Assembly (NCBI GenBank): GCA_945902745.1
Contig: CAMDNE010000001.1
Coordinates: 62,001 to 126,000, forward strand
Direction: 5' to 3'
Source of the DNA: Chitinophaga pinensis
Lineage (GTDB): Bacteria; Bacteroidota; Bacteroidia; Flavobacteriales_D; Crocinitomicaceae
Length of the DNA stretch: 64,000 nucleotides
Part shown: in pieces, positions 51,475 to 61,098 of the stretch
How the letters are laid out: every line of letters begins with the position of its first letter
How positions within the stretch are numbered: the first letter of the stretch is position 1
The notes under the pieces: model-generated
What the model saw: only the letters and a program-made list of their open reading frames with translations
What the model was told of the DNA's origin: nothing
Databases searched by the model: none
Translations under genes and position numbers: made by a program

Positions 51475-52545
51475 ATGAAAACAATCTTGGCTCTAATTTT
51501 TACGTTGATTTTTCAAGTATTCCCAAAAAATCTAACAGCACAATTTTATTTTGATTCACAACCTCCCGATACTATTTATCACCCATTCGATAAAGGAATT
51601 CAATTAATAGAAATTGATTATCTCTCCTTTTTCACAGAAGTAGACTTTTTCTACTCAACTAGGAGTCAGGCTCCATCTTTTGACAATCGACCAATTGGCA
51701 ATGAATATATTTTTCGTGATACGACAGGTAAAATTGTGAAGTCTTTTAATTCTTACATGAATCAAGATTCATTGAATACAAAGTTTAAGGTTGTACCCTT
51801 TGAAGGAACAACCAAAACACAAAAGGACGAACATGAGGAGATGCCTTTTTATGAACGGCAAATAGAAATATGGCCTATTCGAAATAAGAATAAACTGATT
51901 TTTAATTTCAGAATTACGGAATACAATGACACAGACACCTCATTTACCAACCATTTAAAGAAGGGACTAATAGATCTAAATGGAAATATCATTCTGCCAA
52001 TTATATATGACAATATTTATTGTTACCGCGATTGGATGGTTGTTCAAAAAGACAACCAGTGGGGATTGATGAATTATGCTGGGGAAACATTAATACCACT
52101 TGTAAATGACAGTTATAATAACGGGTATAGTGATTACACCAAAGTAATTTACTTTTTAAAAGACACCGTTTTTTCTTATGCCTATATTACTGGAAGCAAA
52201 AAGAAAGTTATTCTAAATGATATCACGTATGCAATGAGCGAAGACTTGGGGATTTTGATAGTGAAAAAGGATTCGCTATTTGGTGTGTTTAATGTTTTTA
52301 TGAATAAAATGGTTGTTCCTTGTGTTTATGACATTGTTTCATTTGTTTCATTTCCAAGTGAGGAAGAACGAGTTGCCATTCATGTTGGAATGAATAAAAA
52401 ACATGGGGCTATGAGTATCGAAGGTAAAACGCTTATTCCATGCATTTATGACCGAATTGGGCTTTGGGATCACTATAAAACGCCAGGATTTATAAAAGTT
52501 GAATTGAATGGGAAAGCATCCGAATTGAAGATTGGAAATTTGTGA
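51475..52545 (+). CDS. Exported WG-repeat protein
   Basis: A protein of about 356 aa. The start is set at the second methionine (MKTILALIFTLIFQVFPKNLTA), which gives a signal peptide. The C-terminal half contains WG-type beta repeats: KKGLIDLNGNIILPIIYDNI, DNQWGLMNYAGETLIPLVND and KKHGAMSIEGKTLIPCIYDR. These repeats form surface or periplasmic binding domains of unknown specificity. Confidence 0.85.
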   Translation: MKTILALIFTLIFQVFPKNLTAQFYFDSQPPDTIYHPFDKGIQLIEIDYLSFFTEVDFFYSTRSQAPSFDNRPIGNEYIFRDTTGKIVKSFNSYMNQDSLNTKFKVVPFEGTTKTQKDEHEEMPFYERQIEIWPIRNKNKLIFNFRITEYNDTDTSFTNHLKKGLIDLNGNIILPIIYDNIYCYRDWMVVQKDNQWGLMNYAGETLIPLVNDSYNNGYSDYTKVIYFLKDTVFSYAYITGSKKKVILNDITYAMSEDLGILIVKKDSLFGVFNVFMNKMVVPCVYDIVSFVSFPSEEERVAIHVGMNKKHGAMSIEGKTLIPCIYDRIGLWDHYKTPGFIKVELNGKASELKIGNL

Positions 52546-52585
52546 ACTGAATATTTTAGTTAATTTGTGTCATAAATAGTTGTTT

Positions 52586-53572
52586 ATGTCAATTCAAATA
52601 GCCGTAACGGGAGCAAGCGGACACATAGGAAATGTGGTTTGTCGTAAATTATTAGAAAATGGATATCGTGTTAAAGCGCTGTATCATTCCGATAAATCTG
52701 GTCTTGAAGGTTTGAATGTTGAACTCATTCAGGGTAGCACTTTAAACAAAAATGACTTATCAAACCTAATTGACGGTTGTGAGATAGTTATCAATTGTGC
52801 TGCAATTATAAGTATCAATGGTGACCCAAAAGGTGATGTTTTTAGAACAAATACAGAAGGTCCAAAAAATGTTTTGGAAGTTGCTATTGAAAAGGGTGTG
52901 AAAAAACTTATTCATCTCAGTAGTGTTCACGCTGTGACTGAATTACCACATTCTCAAACTTATGATGAAACTCGACCATATAAAACAAAGGCTGATTTTG
53001 TGTATGATTATTCGAAAGCAATTGGGGAACAACTGCTACTCAATAGTAAACAAACAACTGAGTTAGATGTGGTCATTGTTCGACCGAGCTGCGTTGTGGG
53101 ACCGTTTGATTTTAAACCTTCTAAAATGGGAGTAGCCCTGCTTGATTTTTATAAGCAGAAAATCCCATTTCTTCCATTCGGCGGATACGACCTTGTTGAT
53201 GTTCGCGACGTTGCTAATGCAATAATTACTGCAATTACAAAAGGGAATAATAAAGAAATTTATTTGTTGAGTGGCAAATATTATAGTCTAAAAGAACTTT
53301 CCCAAGAAGTTCGCACTGTTACTGGTAAAAAAGTTCCAACAACCGTATTGCCTTATGCTTTCCTTAAATGTATTGTACCTTTTGCAACAGCTTATTATAA
53401 AATTTCAAGAAAAACACCTACTATAACAAATGAGTCAATCGCAGCCTTGAAAAATGGACATCCAGCAATGGATAATTCGAAAGCTAAAAGAGATTTAGGA
53501 TTTAAGTGTCGACCTTTAGTTGAAACACTTACTGATTTTTATGCGTGGCAGAAAGAAAAAAAAGTAATTTAA
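52586..53572 (+). CDS. NAD-dependent epimerase / 3-beta-HSD-like SDR
   Basis: An extended short-chain dehydrogenase of about 328 aa. The start is the ATG at 52586 (MSIQIAVTGASGHIGNVV) rather than the track TTG. The NAD-binding TGASGHIG, the conserved NCAAIIS, and the catalytic YDYSKAIGEQ (YxxxK) are present. The C-terminal part with YKISRKTPTITNESIAALK resembles hydroxysteroid dehydrogenase/isomerase-like members. The next gene, a steroid 5-alpha-reductase-like protein, begins 4 bases after the stop, suggesting consecutive steps on one lipid substrate. Confidence 0.88.
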   Translation: MSIQIAVTGASGHIGNVVCRKLLENGYRVKALYHSDKSGLEGLNVELIQGSTLNKNDLSNLIDGCEIVINCAAIISINGDPKGDVFRTNTEGPKNVLEVAIEKGVKKLIHLSSVHAVTELPHSQTYDETRPYKTKADFVYDYSKAIGEQLLLNSKQTTELDVVIVRPSCVVGPFDFKPSKMGVALLDFYKQKIPFLPFGGYDLVDVRDVANAIITAITKGNNKEIYLLSGKYYSLKELSQEVRTVTGKKVPTTVLPYAFLKCIVPFATAYYKISRKTPTITNESIAALKNGHPAMDNSKAKRDLGFKCRPLVETLTDFYAWQKEKKVI

Positions 53573-53576
53573 AACC

Positions 53577-54341
53577 ATGAAATTAGAAACCTTAGAACTT
53601 ATTGCATATGTCTGGTTGGGAATTGCTGTCGCAGTGCATGTAACCATGTTTTTCATTACCGCTCCATTTGGTCGACACACCTCTGATAAATGGGGGAAAT
53701 CTATCAACAATAAATTAGGGTGGTTCATTATGGAAATGCCATCCTTATTGATAATGCTCTATTTTTTGTTTTGGGGAACAAATTCCTTCAACTCATATGT
53801 CTGGATCTTATTTGTCTTGTGGATTTTACATTATGTGAATCGCACTTTGATTTTTCCACTTCGAATAAAGCCAACAGAGAAAAAAATGCCTGTTTTTATT
53901 GTCGCGAATGCGATTCTTTTCAATTTAATGAATGCAGGTTTAAACGGATATTTTTTAGCTGAATTGTCAACCAAGTCAGCATACAATGAAAATTGGATTA
54001 CAAGTCCTTCTTTTATTATTGGTTTTTCACTTTTCATAATTGGCATGTTAATCAATTGGAAATCTGACACCATTTTAATCAACCTTCGTAAAAAAGGCGA
54101 CACTGGATATTACATACCGAAAGGCTTTTTATTTGAGTTTATTTCTTCTCCGAACCTATTTGGTGAAATAGTTGAATGGTCAGGTTTTGCTATTATGGCA
54201 TGGAATCTTCCTGCTTTGACTTTTCTCGTTTGGACCTTCGCAAACTTGGTTCCTCGTTCAAAAAACCACCACGATTGGTTGTTGAAGAAATTTGAGAATT
54301 ATCCAAAGGATCGAAAAAAGGTTTTCCCATTTATATATTAA
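53577..54341 (+). CDS. Steroid 5-alpha-reductase-like membrane protein
   Basis: The 254-aa protein has six or seven transmembrane helices and a C-terminal signature of the 3-oxo-5-alpha-steroid 4-dehydrogenase family: GYYIPKGFLFEFISSPNLFGEIVEW, then NLVPRSKNHHDWLLKKFENYPKDRKKVFPFIY. These enzymes reduce a double bond conjugated to a carbonyl in sterols or polyprenols with NADPH. It follows the 3-beta-HSD-like gene by 4 bases. The natural substrate is unknown. Confidence 0.85.
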   Translation: MKLETLELIAYVWLGIAVAVHVTMFFITAPFGRHTSDKWGKSINNKLGWFIMEMPSLLIMLYFLFWGTNSFNSYVWILFVLWILHYVNRTLIFPLRIKPTEKKMPVFIVANAILFNLMNAGLNGYFLAELSTKSAYNENWITSPSFIIGFSLFIIGMLINWKSDTILINLRKKGDTGYYIPKGFLFEFISSPNLFGEIVEWSGFAIMAWNLPALTFLVWTFANLVPRSKNHHDWLLKKFENYPKDRKKVFPFIY

Positions 54342-54344
54342 TTT

Positions 54345-54908
54345 ATGTCAATGAATTTTATTTCACCGATTAATCAAGCCGATTTTAAAGAAATTTTAAC
54401 TCTTTCTGACAAACTGCTTGGTGCTGGGTATTTGGACGAAATGCAACTTCAAAAATACCTCGGTGATAAGCACAAAACTGGCATTGTTTCAAAATCAAGT
54501 AAAGGCGAAATAACAGGTTTTCAATTGGTGCTAACGTGTGAACTTGACGAATTACTTCAAATGTCAGTCAGTGAACACAATTGGTTCAAAGAATATTTTT
54601 CAAGCAAAGCTCCAATTGGTGTCATAAAAACAGTAGGAGTGAACCCTGAATACAAAAACCAAGGAATAGGAACCTTATTGACATCTAAAGGAATTGAAAT
54701 TCTTCAAAAAGAAGCAACTACCATTATTTCCATGTGCTGGGATCAAAAAGATGACACACCTTTTGCGCGAGTTCTTGAGAAATGCAATATACACTTAATA
54801 AAAACCATTCCAGCTTACTGGGAAGAAGATAGTTTGGCTAAAGAATACAGTTGCAAGATTTGTGGTGAACCACCTTGTTTGTGTGCTGCCTTGATTTATG
54901 AATTTTGA
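54345..54908 (+). CDS. GNAT acetyltransferase with a Cys-rich tail
   Basis: The 187-aa protein has a GNAT core with IKTVGVNPEYKNQGIGTLLTSKGIEIL and a C-terminal extension YSCKICGEPPCLCAALIYEF, where CxxC plus CLC could bind zinc. It lies 3 bases after the 5-alpha-reductase gene and so is probably in the same operon, perhaps by chance. The substrate is unknown. Confidence 0.85.
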   Translation: MSMNFISPINQADFKEILTLSDKLLGAGYLDEMQLQKYLGDKHKTGIVSKSSKGEITGFQLVLTCELDELLQMSVSEHNWFKEYFSSKAPIGVIKTVGVNPEYKNQGIGTLLTSKGIEILQKEATTIISMCWDQKDDTPFARVLEKCNIHLIKTIPAYWEEDSLAKEYSCKICGEPPCLCAALIYEF

Positions 54909-54947
54909 TATAATATAAAAAGACACAAATAATCGACTTGAGCATTT

Positions 54948-57900
54948 CTACTCAAGAACCAAAGTCACAAATCCATGTTTATCTACTTCTACAAAGTCAT
55001 ATTGGGTACCAGTTAATTTGTAGAAATAAACACCTTCTGAGCATATCTCACCTGATTTATTTCTGCCGTCCCATAAATACAATCCTTTCTGATCATACAT
55101 TTCGCTTACAACATTTCCCCATCTGTTTAAAATGATAATGTCGTAACGTGTGAAAACAGGTTGCCGCATCATGAAAATATCATTGATTCCATCTTGATTT
55201 GCAGTAAGCACATTCGGAATGAAAAGCTCTGCTGTAATAAAAACTGGAATACTCATTTCTGCTGTACAACCGAGTGAGTCTGTTACAATTAACGTCACAT
55301 TATATTGACCAGGATATTGCCATTCATAGTTAAATCCTCCTCCTGAATTGTTCGAGAAATTATCTTGACTAAAGGTCCAATTCCAAGTTGTAAGTCCGCC
55401 TGTACCACCAGAAGAATTTTCAGTAATCAGCATCGGTTCATAAACAGGAATTGAAATCGGATTAACAGCGAAATTAATGTCGATTGGAGTAATTATCGTT
55501 GTAATTGGAGGCATCATATATTCAACTTGACAATTGTTATTATCCATAAGTGTTGCGATTGGAATATAGGTTCCAGCATTGTCATAAATGTATGTGAAGT
55601 TGTCTAAATTATCCAAGGTTTGGCCATTTCCTAAGTCCCAAATTATATTGGTGACATTCGATAAATTAGATGGAATGAATTCAAATTCCGGATGACACAA
55701 CGTACCAACATTTAACCAATCTACATCTCCAGATGGACCACCAATCGAAAGATAATCCACATAAGTTATGGAATCAGAACAGCCAAATTGATCTGTAATT
55801 AATAATGATGCAGTATAAATACCTGCAAAAACATAGCTATTACTAGGGTTTTGAAACGTTGAGCCGTTGTTGTCACCAAAATCCCAATTCCATTGAACAA
55901 CATTACCATAAGACGTTGAATTATCAGTTAAATCGGCAAATACTGGTGGACAAGTATAATTTCCGTTGGCATCAACATTTGATCCCGTAAAAACATACGT
56001 TGCATTTGGTTGTGGAAGAGATACTATAATTGTAGTTTCCATAGTGTCCATGCAGCCATTTATATCTGATACAATCAACATAACATCATGAGAAATGGAT
56101 GTTGCATTCGTTGGATTAATTTCGTTTAAAAATCCAGTGTAGTTGGAAAGATTTGAAACAGAAACCCCATCTAAAAACCATTGAGATGTATTAAAATTTG
56201 CCGAAGTATTTACAGTATTAAACGTTTCTAAATTACATACAACTGAATCTAAAGTAAACGCCGCCGTTGGAGCAGTTAAAATAGTTGTCACGTTTACTTG
56301 AGGCGAAACACAACCAAATGCATCAGTAACCACTAGACTAGTCACAAAACTTCCCGTTGATGTAAAGTTGTAGTTGGTTGGTTGAGAAACATTATTGGTT
56401 ATTTGTGAAGTGTTATCTGCAAAAGTCCAATTAAAAATCGATAATCCAGCTCCGTTACCCACCGTGCTTGAATTATTTGTAAATATCACATTTAAAGGAA
56501 CACAACCTGCAGAAGCGGAGGGCGAAATCTGAGCAATTGGCTGTTGTAATACGGTAAAATCATTCAGAATTTGTGTATCAGTGCAACCTACATTATTGCT
56601 AATTTGAAATGTTACGTCATAAGAACCTGAAGTGTTATAGGTATAGTTTTGATTCTGTCCAGTAAGGTTTGTTCCATTCCCCATATTATATGAATAGGAG
56701 GTTATAGGGTCTGATGAAATGGATGCATTGGTAAAATTCATTGCAAAATTTCTGCAAATAGAATCGTTTACAACGTTGAAATTTGCATCAATAATTGAAA
56801 TATTAATCGTTTGAGTAATACTATCAGAACAACCAGTAGTGTAATTGTGAACCAATTGTTGAATGGTAAAAGTGCCATAACTGTTATACGTATGAGACAT
56901 GGAACCCTGATTAGGGTCTGTGAATAGTGCCGGTGAAACCAAAAAATTTGAATTCCCATCACCCCAAGTCCACGTCATATCTACATTGTCTGAATTTTCA
57001 CCCAATATTGCATTATCGGTGAATGCTACAGAAAGTGGTAATGTTGGGTTGCAAAACACCATTTGTGATGGACTAAATAAGGCTATTGGTGCTTTTATGA
57101 AGATTGCATTAGGTACAAGTAATGTGTCACGACAACCACGAAATGATACAATTAATTGTACATCAAAATAACCCGTATCGATTGGATAATTATAGGTTGG
57201 ATTTTCTAAAGGACTTGTTCCCCCATCGCCAAAATCCCATGCCCAAGTAACATCATTTGCTCCATAACCAGGGGGAATTACAGTTGTACTTGTAAAATTG
57301 AATTCAGATTTTGCACAATCAAGAATAGGAGTATAGGTAAAGCTAACAACTGGCGGAATTCCAGCAGAAATGTAATCAGTAAGTATTATTGTTTCCGAGC
57401 AACCTCCATCGGTTGTGATGGTAAGTGTTACCGTATACACTCCTTCAGAGTAGATTTGAACAGGCGGATTTTGACCAGAGAAGGTGCTTCCATTTCCAAA
57501 ATTCCACAACCATCCCGTAATAGGATTGGCTAATGAATTTGGAGAAGTGGATAAGTCGGTAAATTGAACCGATAAATTTTCACACCCTTCAACAACATCT
57601 GCTTCAAAATTTGCAATCAATGGAGAAACTACAATGTAGTTAACCAATGTAACTGTATTTACACAACTATTGGCATCTGTAAGTGTTAAAGAAACGTTGT
57701 ATGCTCCTACGTTGTTATAAGTTTGGTTAGGTGGATTGGATCCTGTAAATGTAGAACCATTGCCAAAATTCCAATTAAAAACGCCGCTTCCTGCTGATGT
57801 GTTGGTATAATCCACCACTAATGGATCACAACCGGTTAGCGGGGTTGCAGAAAAACTTGCTTGAGGAAGTGGATTTACAATAATTACTTGATTAAATACG

Positions 57901-58667
57901 TCAGAACAGCCATTTGTAGTATTTTGAGAAGTTAATGACGCTGTATATGTTCCAGCTGTAGGATAAGATATCGTTGGATTTTGAGAATTGCTTATGGTCC
58001 CATTTCCAAAAGCCCATGACCAACTGTTTGCACCCGCTGTAGATTGATCTTGAAAAATAACGTTCTGTCCAACACAAACTGTATTTGAACTCACTGAATA
58101 AGTGGTTTGAAAATTTTGTACGGTTATGTTTTGACTAAATGAATTTATACATCCCGTCGCTGTATTTGTAACAGTTAAAGTTACATTGAAAATACCTGTT
58201 GTAGTGTAATTTGCATTGGTCGGGGTTTGAACTGTAGATGTTTGACCATTGCCGAAATTCCAGTTGTACGTATAACTTCCACTTCCTGGAGATACTGCGC
58301 TGAATATTGGCGAATAAGGAAAAGTACAACTTGTTAATGGTGTTGTGAAACTCACATTAGGAAGTGGATTGACTGTAATGTAATTTGATTTTACTTCTGC
58401 AATAGAAACACTTCCATTAAATACAATAAGTGTAATATTAAAGGTTCCTGCAACTGTGTATGTATGTGTAGGATTTTGAACCGTCGATGTACTTCCGTCA
58501 CCAAAATTCCAAGCCCATGAAACCATTGGTCCACCAGTTGTTAAATCAGTAAAAGAGATTGAATTTCCAACACAAATAGTTAATGGTGTTGCTGAAAAAT
58601 TCACATTCAATTGACTGGAAACATTGAAGCTTACAAAGAAGAGAAAATAAAGAAAATAGTTTTTCAT
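54948..58667 (-). CDS. Giant PKD-repeat protein with gliding-motility type B C-terminal domain
   Basis: The 1239-aa secreted protein has a signal peptide (MKNYFLYFLFFVSFNVSSQ) and around twelve PKD domains of about 85 aa, each with a WNFGNGxT/WDFGDGGT turn. The C terminus (ELFIPNVLTANQDGINDIF ... IILNRWGNVV ... GVYFYKLTGTQYDF) is the gliding-motility-associated, T9SS type B sorting domain. It is probably a surface adhesin or matrix protein. It is monocistronic. Confidence 0.95.
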   Translation of the reverse strand: MKNYFLYFLFFVSFNVSSQLNVNFSATPLTICVGNSISFTDLTTGGPMVSWAWNFGDGSTSTVQNPTHTYTVAGTFNITLIVFNGSVSIAEVKSNYITVNPLPNVSFTTPLTSCTFPYSPIFSAVSPGSGSYTYNWNFGNGQTSTVQTPTNANYTTTGIFNVTLTVTNTATGCINSFSQNITVQNFQTTYSVSSNTVCVGQNVIFQDQSTAGANSWSWAFGNGTISNSQNPTISYPTAGTYTASLTSQNTTNGCSDVFNQVIIVNPLPQASFSATPLTGCDPLVVDYTNTSAGSGVFNWNFGNGSTFTGSNPPNQTYNNVGAYNVSLTLTDANSCVNTVTLVNYIVVSPLIANFEADVVEGCENLSVQFTDLSTSPNSLANPITGWLWNFGNGSTFSGQNPPVQIYSEGVYTVTLTITTDGGCSETIILTDYISAGIPPVVSFTYTPILDCAKSEFNFTSTTVIPPGYGANDVTWAWDFGDGGTSPLENPTYNYPIDTGYFDVQLIVSFRGCRDTLLVPNAIFIKAPIALFSPSQMVFCNPTLPLSVAFTDNAILGENSDNVDMTWTWGDGNSNFLVSPALFTDPNQGSMSHTYNSYGTFTIQQLVHNYTTGCSDSITQTINISIIDANFNVVNDSICRNFAMNFTNASISSDPITSYSYNMGNGTNLTGQNQNYTYNTSGSYDVTFQISNNVGCTDTQILNDFTVLQQPIAQISPSASAGCVPLNVIFTNNSSTVGNGAGLSIFNWTFADNTSQITNNVSQPTNYNFTSTGSFVTSLVVTDAFGCVSPQVNVTTILTAPTAAFTLDSVVCNLETFNTVNTSANFNTSQWFLDGVSVSNLSNYTGFLNEINPTNATSISHDVMLIVSDINGCMDTMETTIIVSLPQPNATYVFTGSNVDANGNYTCPPVFADLTDNSTSYGNVVQWNWDFGDNNGSTFQNPSNSYVFAGIYTASLLITDQFGCSDSITYVDYLSIGGPSGDVDWLNVGTLCHPEFEFIPSNLSNVTNIIWDLGNGQTLDNLDNFTYIYDNAGTYIPIATLMDNNNCQVEYMMPPITTIITPIDINFAVNPISIPVYEPMLITENSSGGTGGLTTWNWTFSQDNFSNNSGGGFNYEWQYPGQYNVTLIVTDSLGCTAEMSIPVFITAELFIPNVLTANQDGINDIFMMRQPVFTRYDIIILNRWGNVVSEMYDQKGLYLWDGRNKSGEICSEGVYFYKLTGTQYDFVEVDKHGFVTLVLE

Positions 58668-58727
58668 ATTAGTATTTTTAATTGCAGATGTTTATCAAAA
58701 ATTAAAATATCATTAAGAATATAAACC

Positions 58728-58735
58728 CAAAGGTA
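58728..58735 (-). promoter_or_regulatory. -7 box of the PKD protein gene
   Basis: The minus strand reads TACCTTTG, fitting TAnnTTTG, about 60 bases before the start codon. No clear -33 element is seen. The gap 58668-58929 holds nothing else. Confidence 0.4.
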
Positions 58736-58929
58736 TTTATTAATGTTGCGTCTATATGAAATCTCAAAATTAAAAAGAGCAAAATTTATTTTAAGACTAC
58801 AATCGAAGGAACTTTGACACTGCTATTCACGAATAACTTGACGGTTTTCAAAGCTTTAATTGAAAGTAGGATATAAAAAATGCCTAGTGTAATTTATGTT
58901 TTAATATTGAGTTCACAAAGAAATCTACA

Positions 58930-59448
58930 TTAAATGTTTTTAGTTGAAGTTAAATAGCTCCTAATTGCGACCCGCATGGATGGCTTCATTTCTTGAGGTT
59001 TTAACAATAAAATCCCTTCAATTTCATTTTTTATTTCAGGATATTTATGTGTGAATTGAATCAATTTATAGATCGAATAAACAAACAAAGCCACTTTATT
59101 TGTATCGTCTTTTATAAATGAAATAAGTTTATCAAGGAATTCGGATTCTTTGTAATCAATCAGTGGTAATATTTGCGTCGTGTTGACAAGATTCCGCAGC
59201 ACACTTTGATTTTGCGAAGTAAGAATACAATCGATAAAATCTCTTTGGAATTTTTCTAAGGTCTCAGGTTGATTTTTTGCAATATGTGTGATTAACCAAG
59301 AACTGTATTCAGGATAGGGATGAGGTAACGCACTTGTCGCTGTTTTAACCAAATCAATTAACAGCCTTTCATCCATGATAAAGATATCCACGTGTTTCGA
59401 AAAATCACGTGTCAAGAACATATTATCTATAAAATCCTTCGCCTTCAT
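58930..59448 (-). CDS. Conserved hypothetical helical protein
   Basis: The 172-aa cytoplasmic protein is all-helical, with HEAT-like pairs such as LLIDLVKTATSALPHPYPEYSSW and FIDCILTSQNQSVLRNLVN. I do not recognise a named family. It lies upstream of the PKD gene and downstream of sucD, separated from both, with an ATG start. Confidence 0.65.
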   Translation of the reverse strand: MKAKDFIDNMFLTRDFSKHVDIFIMDERLLIDLVKTATSALPHPYPEYSSWLITHIAKNQPETLEKFQRDFIDCILTSQNQSVLRNLVNTTQILPLIDYKESEFLDKLISFIKDDTNKVALFVYSIYKLIQFTHKYPEIKNEIEGILLLKPQEMKPSMRVAIRSYLTSTKNI

Positions 59449-59493
59449 TCAAAAAAAAGGTGCAAGTTAAAAACTCACACCATTTATATTTTT

Positions 59494-59521
59494 AATCCCA
59501 AATTCCGAATCCTAAATCCCG
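59494..59521. repeat. Short heptamer array AATYCCR x4
   Basis: AATCCCA, AATTCCG, AATCCTA and AATCCCG follow each other directly and then run into AATAATA. They end 8 bases beyond the sucD stop. The period of seven matches the arrays at 19906 and 60973. Confidence 0.7.
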
Positions 59522-59528
59522 AATAATA

Positions 59529-60407
59529 TTATACTGTTACACCCATTATTTCAGCCATTTTAGCACCAATTTGAGCGGGAGAATCAACTACGTGAATTCC
59601 ACATTCTCTCATGATACGTTTTTTCGCTTCAGCTGTATCGTCATCTCCACCAACAATTGCACCTGCGTGACCCATTGTTCGTCCTTTAGGAGCTGTTTCA
59701 CCAGCGATGAAACCAACAACTGGTTTTCTTGGGTTTTCTTTGATCCAACGTGCAGCAATTGCTTCCAAGTTACCACCAATTTCACCAATCATTACGATTC
59801 CTTCTGTTTCTGGGTCATTCATTAATAACTCAACAGCTTCTTTTGTTGTAGTTCCGATGATTGGGTCTCCACCAATTCCAATTGCAGTAGTTATACCTAA
59901 TCCTGCTTTAGCAACTTGGTCTGCTGCTTCATATGTTAATGTTCCAGATTTTGAAACAATCCCTATCGTTCCTTTCTTGAAAACAAAACCTGGCATAATA
60001 CCCACTTTTGCTTCACCAGCAGAAATAATTCCTGGGCAATTAGGTCCAATCAAACGACAGTCATATGCTCTGATGTATTCTCTTGCTTTAATCATGTCTT
60101 TTACAGGAATTCCTTCCGTAATACATACTACAACTTTGATTCCTGCTTCAGCAGCTTCCATAATTGCATCAGCAGCAAAAGCTGGTGGAACAAAAATGAT
60201 AGAAACATCTGCACCTGCTTGTGATACCGCATCTGCAACAGTATTAAAAACTGGACGGTCTAAATGTGTCGTACCGCCTTTCCCTGGAGTTACACCACCA
60301 ACAACATTGGTTCCGTATTCAATCATTTGCCCTGCATGGAAAGTACCTTCACTTCCTGTGAAACCTTGAACAATAACCTTCGAATTTTTATTTACTAAAA
60401 CGCTCAT
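59529..60407 (-). CDS. sucD: Succinyl-CoA ligase alpha subunit
   Basis: The 292-aa subunit of the citric acid cycle enzyme carries the CoA-binding start [22 protein letters not shown], the [10 protein letters not shown] loop, and the phosphorylated active-site His in [13 protein letters not shown]. The C terminus is [14 protein letters not shown]. It works with SucB (beta), which is not in the window, so the two genes are separated in this genome. The ATG start is clear. Confidence 0.97.
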   Translation of the reverse strand: MSVLVNKNSKVIVQGFTGSEGTFHAGQMIEYGTNVVGGVTPGKGGTTHLDRPVFNTVADAVSQAGADVSIIFVPPAFAADAIMEAAEAGIKVVVCITEGIPVKDMIKAREYIRAYDCRLIGPNCPGIISAGEAKVGIMPGFVFKKGTIGIVSKSGTLTYEAADQVAKAGLGITTAIGIGGDPIIGTTTKEAVELLMNDPETEGIVMIGEIGGNLEAIAARWIKENPRKPVVGFIAGETAPKGRTMGHAGAIVGGDDDTAEAKKRIMRECGIHVVDSPAQIGAKMAEIMGVTV

Positions 60408-60500
60408 TTTTGTTGATATTTTGAATCAATTAATTAAGTACATCAAAAATATATGTTTGAATCCGTTTATCAATGTTTTTAAACGATTATTCTTACTATT

Positions 60501-60947
60501 TTATTTAACACCTTTTATTTCCATCTCAAATACTAAAATGGAGTTGGGTGGAATATCTTCTAAATCCCTATCTCCATATCCTAAAGTTGGAGGGGCAACC
60601 AAAAAAGCTTTTGCTCCCGGTTTCAATTCTAACATGATTTCTTTCCAAGCTCCAATTAGGTCTTTTACAGCAAATTCTACTGGGTAATGGTGGTTGTCAA
60701 ATGTTTGTCCATTCAAAAAAGACCCTTTATAACTGAATGAAACAATATCCGTAAATTGAATAAATTCTCCTTCTCCAGGTTCAATGATCTTGTAATACAT
60801 TCCTGATTCAGTGCGGTTACACTTAATATCTTTTTTCTTTAAGTAAGTTACAATTTGTTGATCAAAGGATTTTTTTTGTTCTTCAGAATAGGTCCCACAA
60901 GAAAATAAAACAAGTGATAGAATGAATAAGGTGATAATTTTTGTCAT
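60501..60947 (-). CDS. FKBP-type peptidyl-prolyl isomerase lipoprotein (GldI-like)
   Basis: The 148-aa protein has a lipoprotein signal (FILSLVLFSCGTYS) and a C-terminal FKBP domain: FTDIVSFSYKGSFLNGQTFDN, GAWKEIMLELKPGAKAFLVAPPTLGYGDR and PPNSILVFEMEIKGV. It resembles the gliding-motility lipoprotein GldI and other periplasmic isomerases that fold outer membrane proteins. A heptamer array lies 25 bases upstream of its start. Confidence 0.9.
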   Translation of the reverse strand: MTKIITLFILSLVLFSCGTYSEEQKKSFDQQIVTYLKKKDIKCNRTESGMYYKIIEPGEGEFIQFTDIVSFSYKGSFLNGQTFDNHHYPVEFAVKDLIGAWKEIMLELKPGAKAFLVAPPTLGYGDRDLEDIPPNSILVFEMEIKGVK

Positions 60948-60972
60948 CTTTTTTTTAGTTATGAATTACAAG

Positions 60973-61049
60973 TTATTAGTTATTAGTTATGAGTTATGAG
61001 TTATGAATTATGAATTATGAATTATGAATTATGAATTATGAATTATGAA
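60973..61049. repeat. Heptanucleotide tandem array TTATGAA/TTATKAG x11
   Basis: Two TTATTAG, two TTATGAG and seven TTATGAA units follow each other without interruption. The array lies between the FKBP start (25 bases away) and the TraB stop, and so covers the FKBP promoter region. Confidence 0.92.
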
Positions 61050-61098
61050 TGTGCTTTGCCTATGTGTTCTATGTTTCTATGTGTTTCAAAAAGAAATC

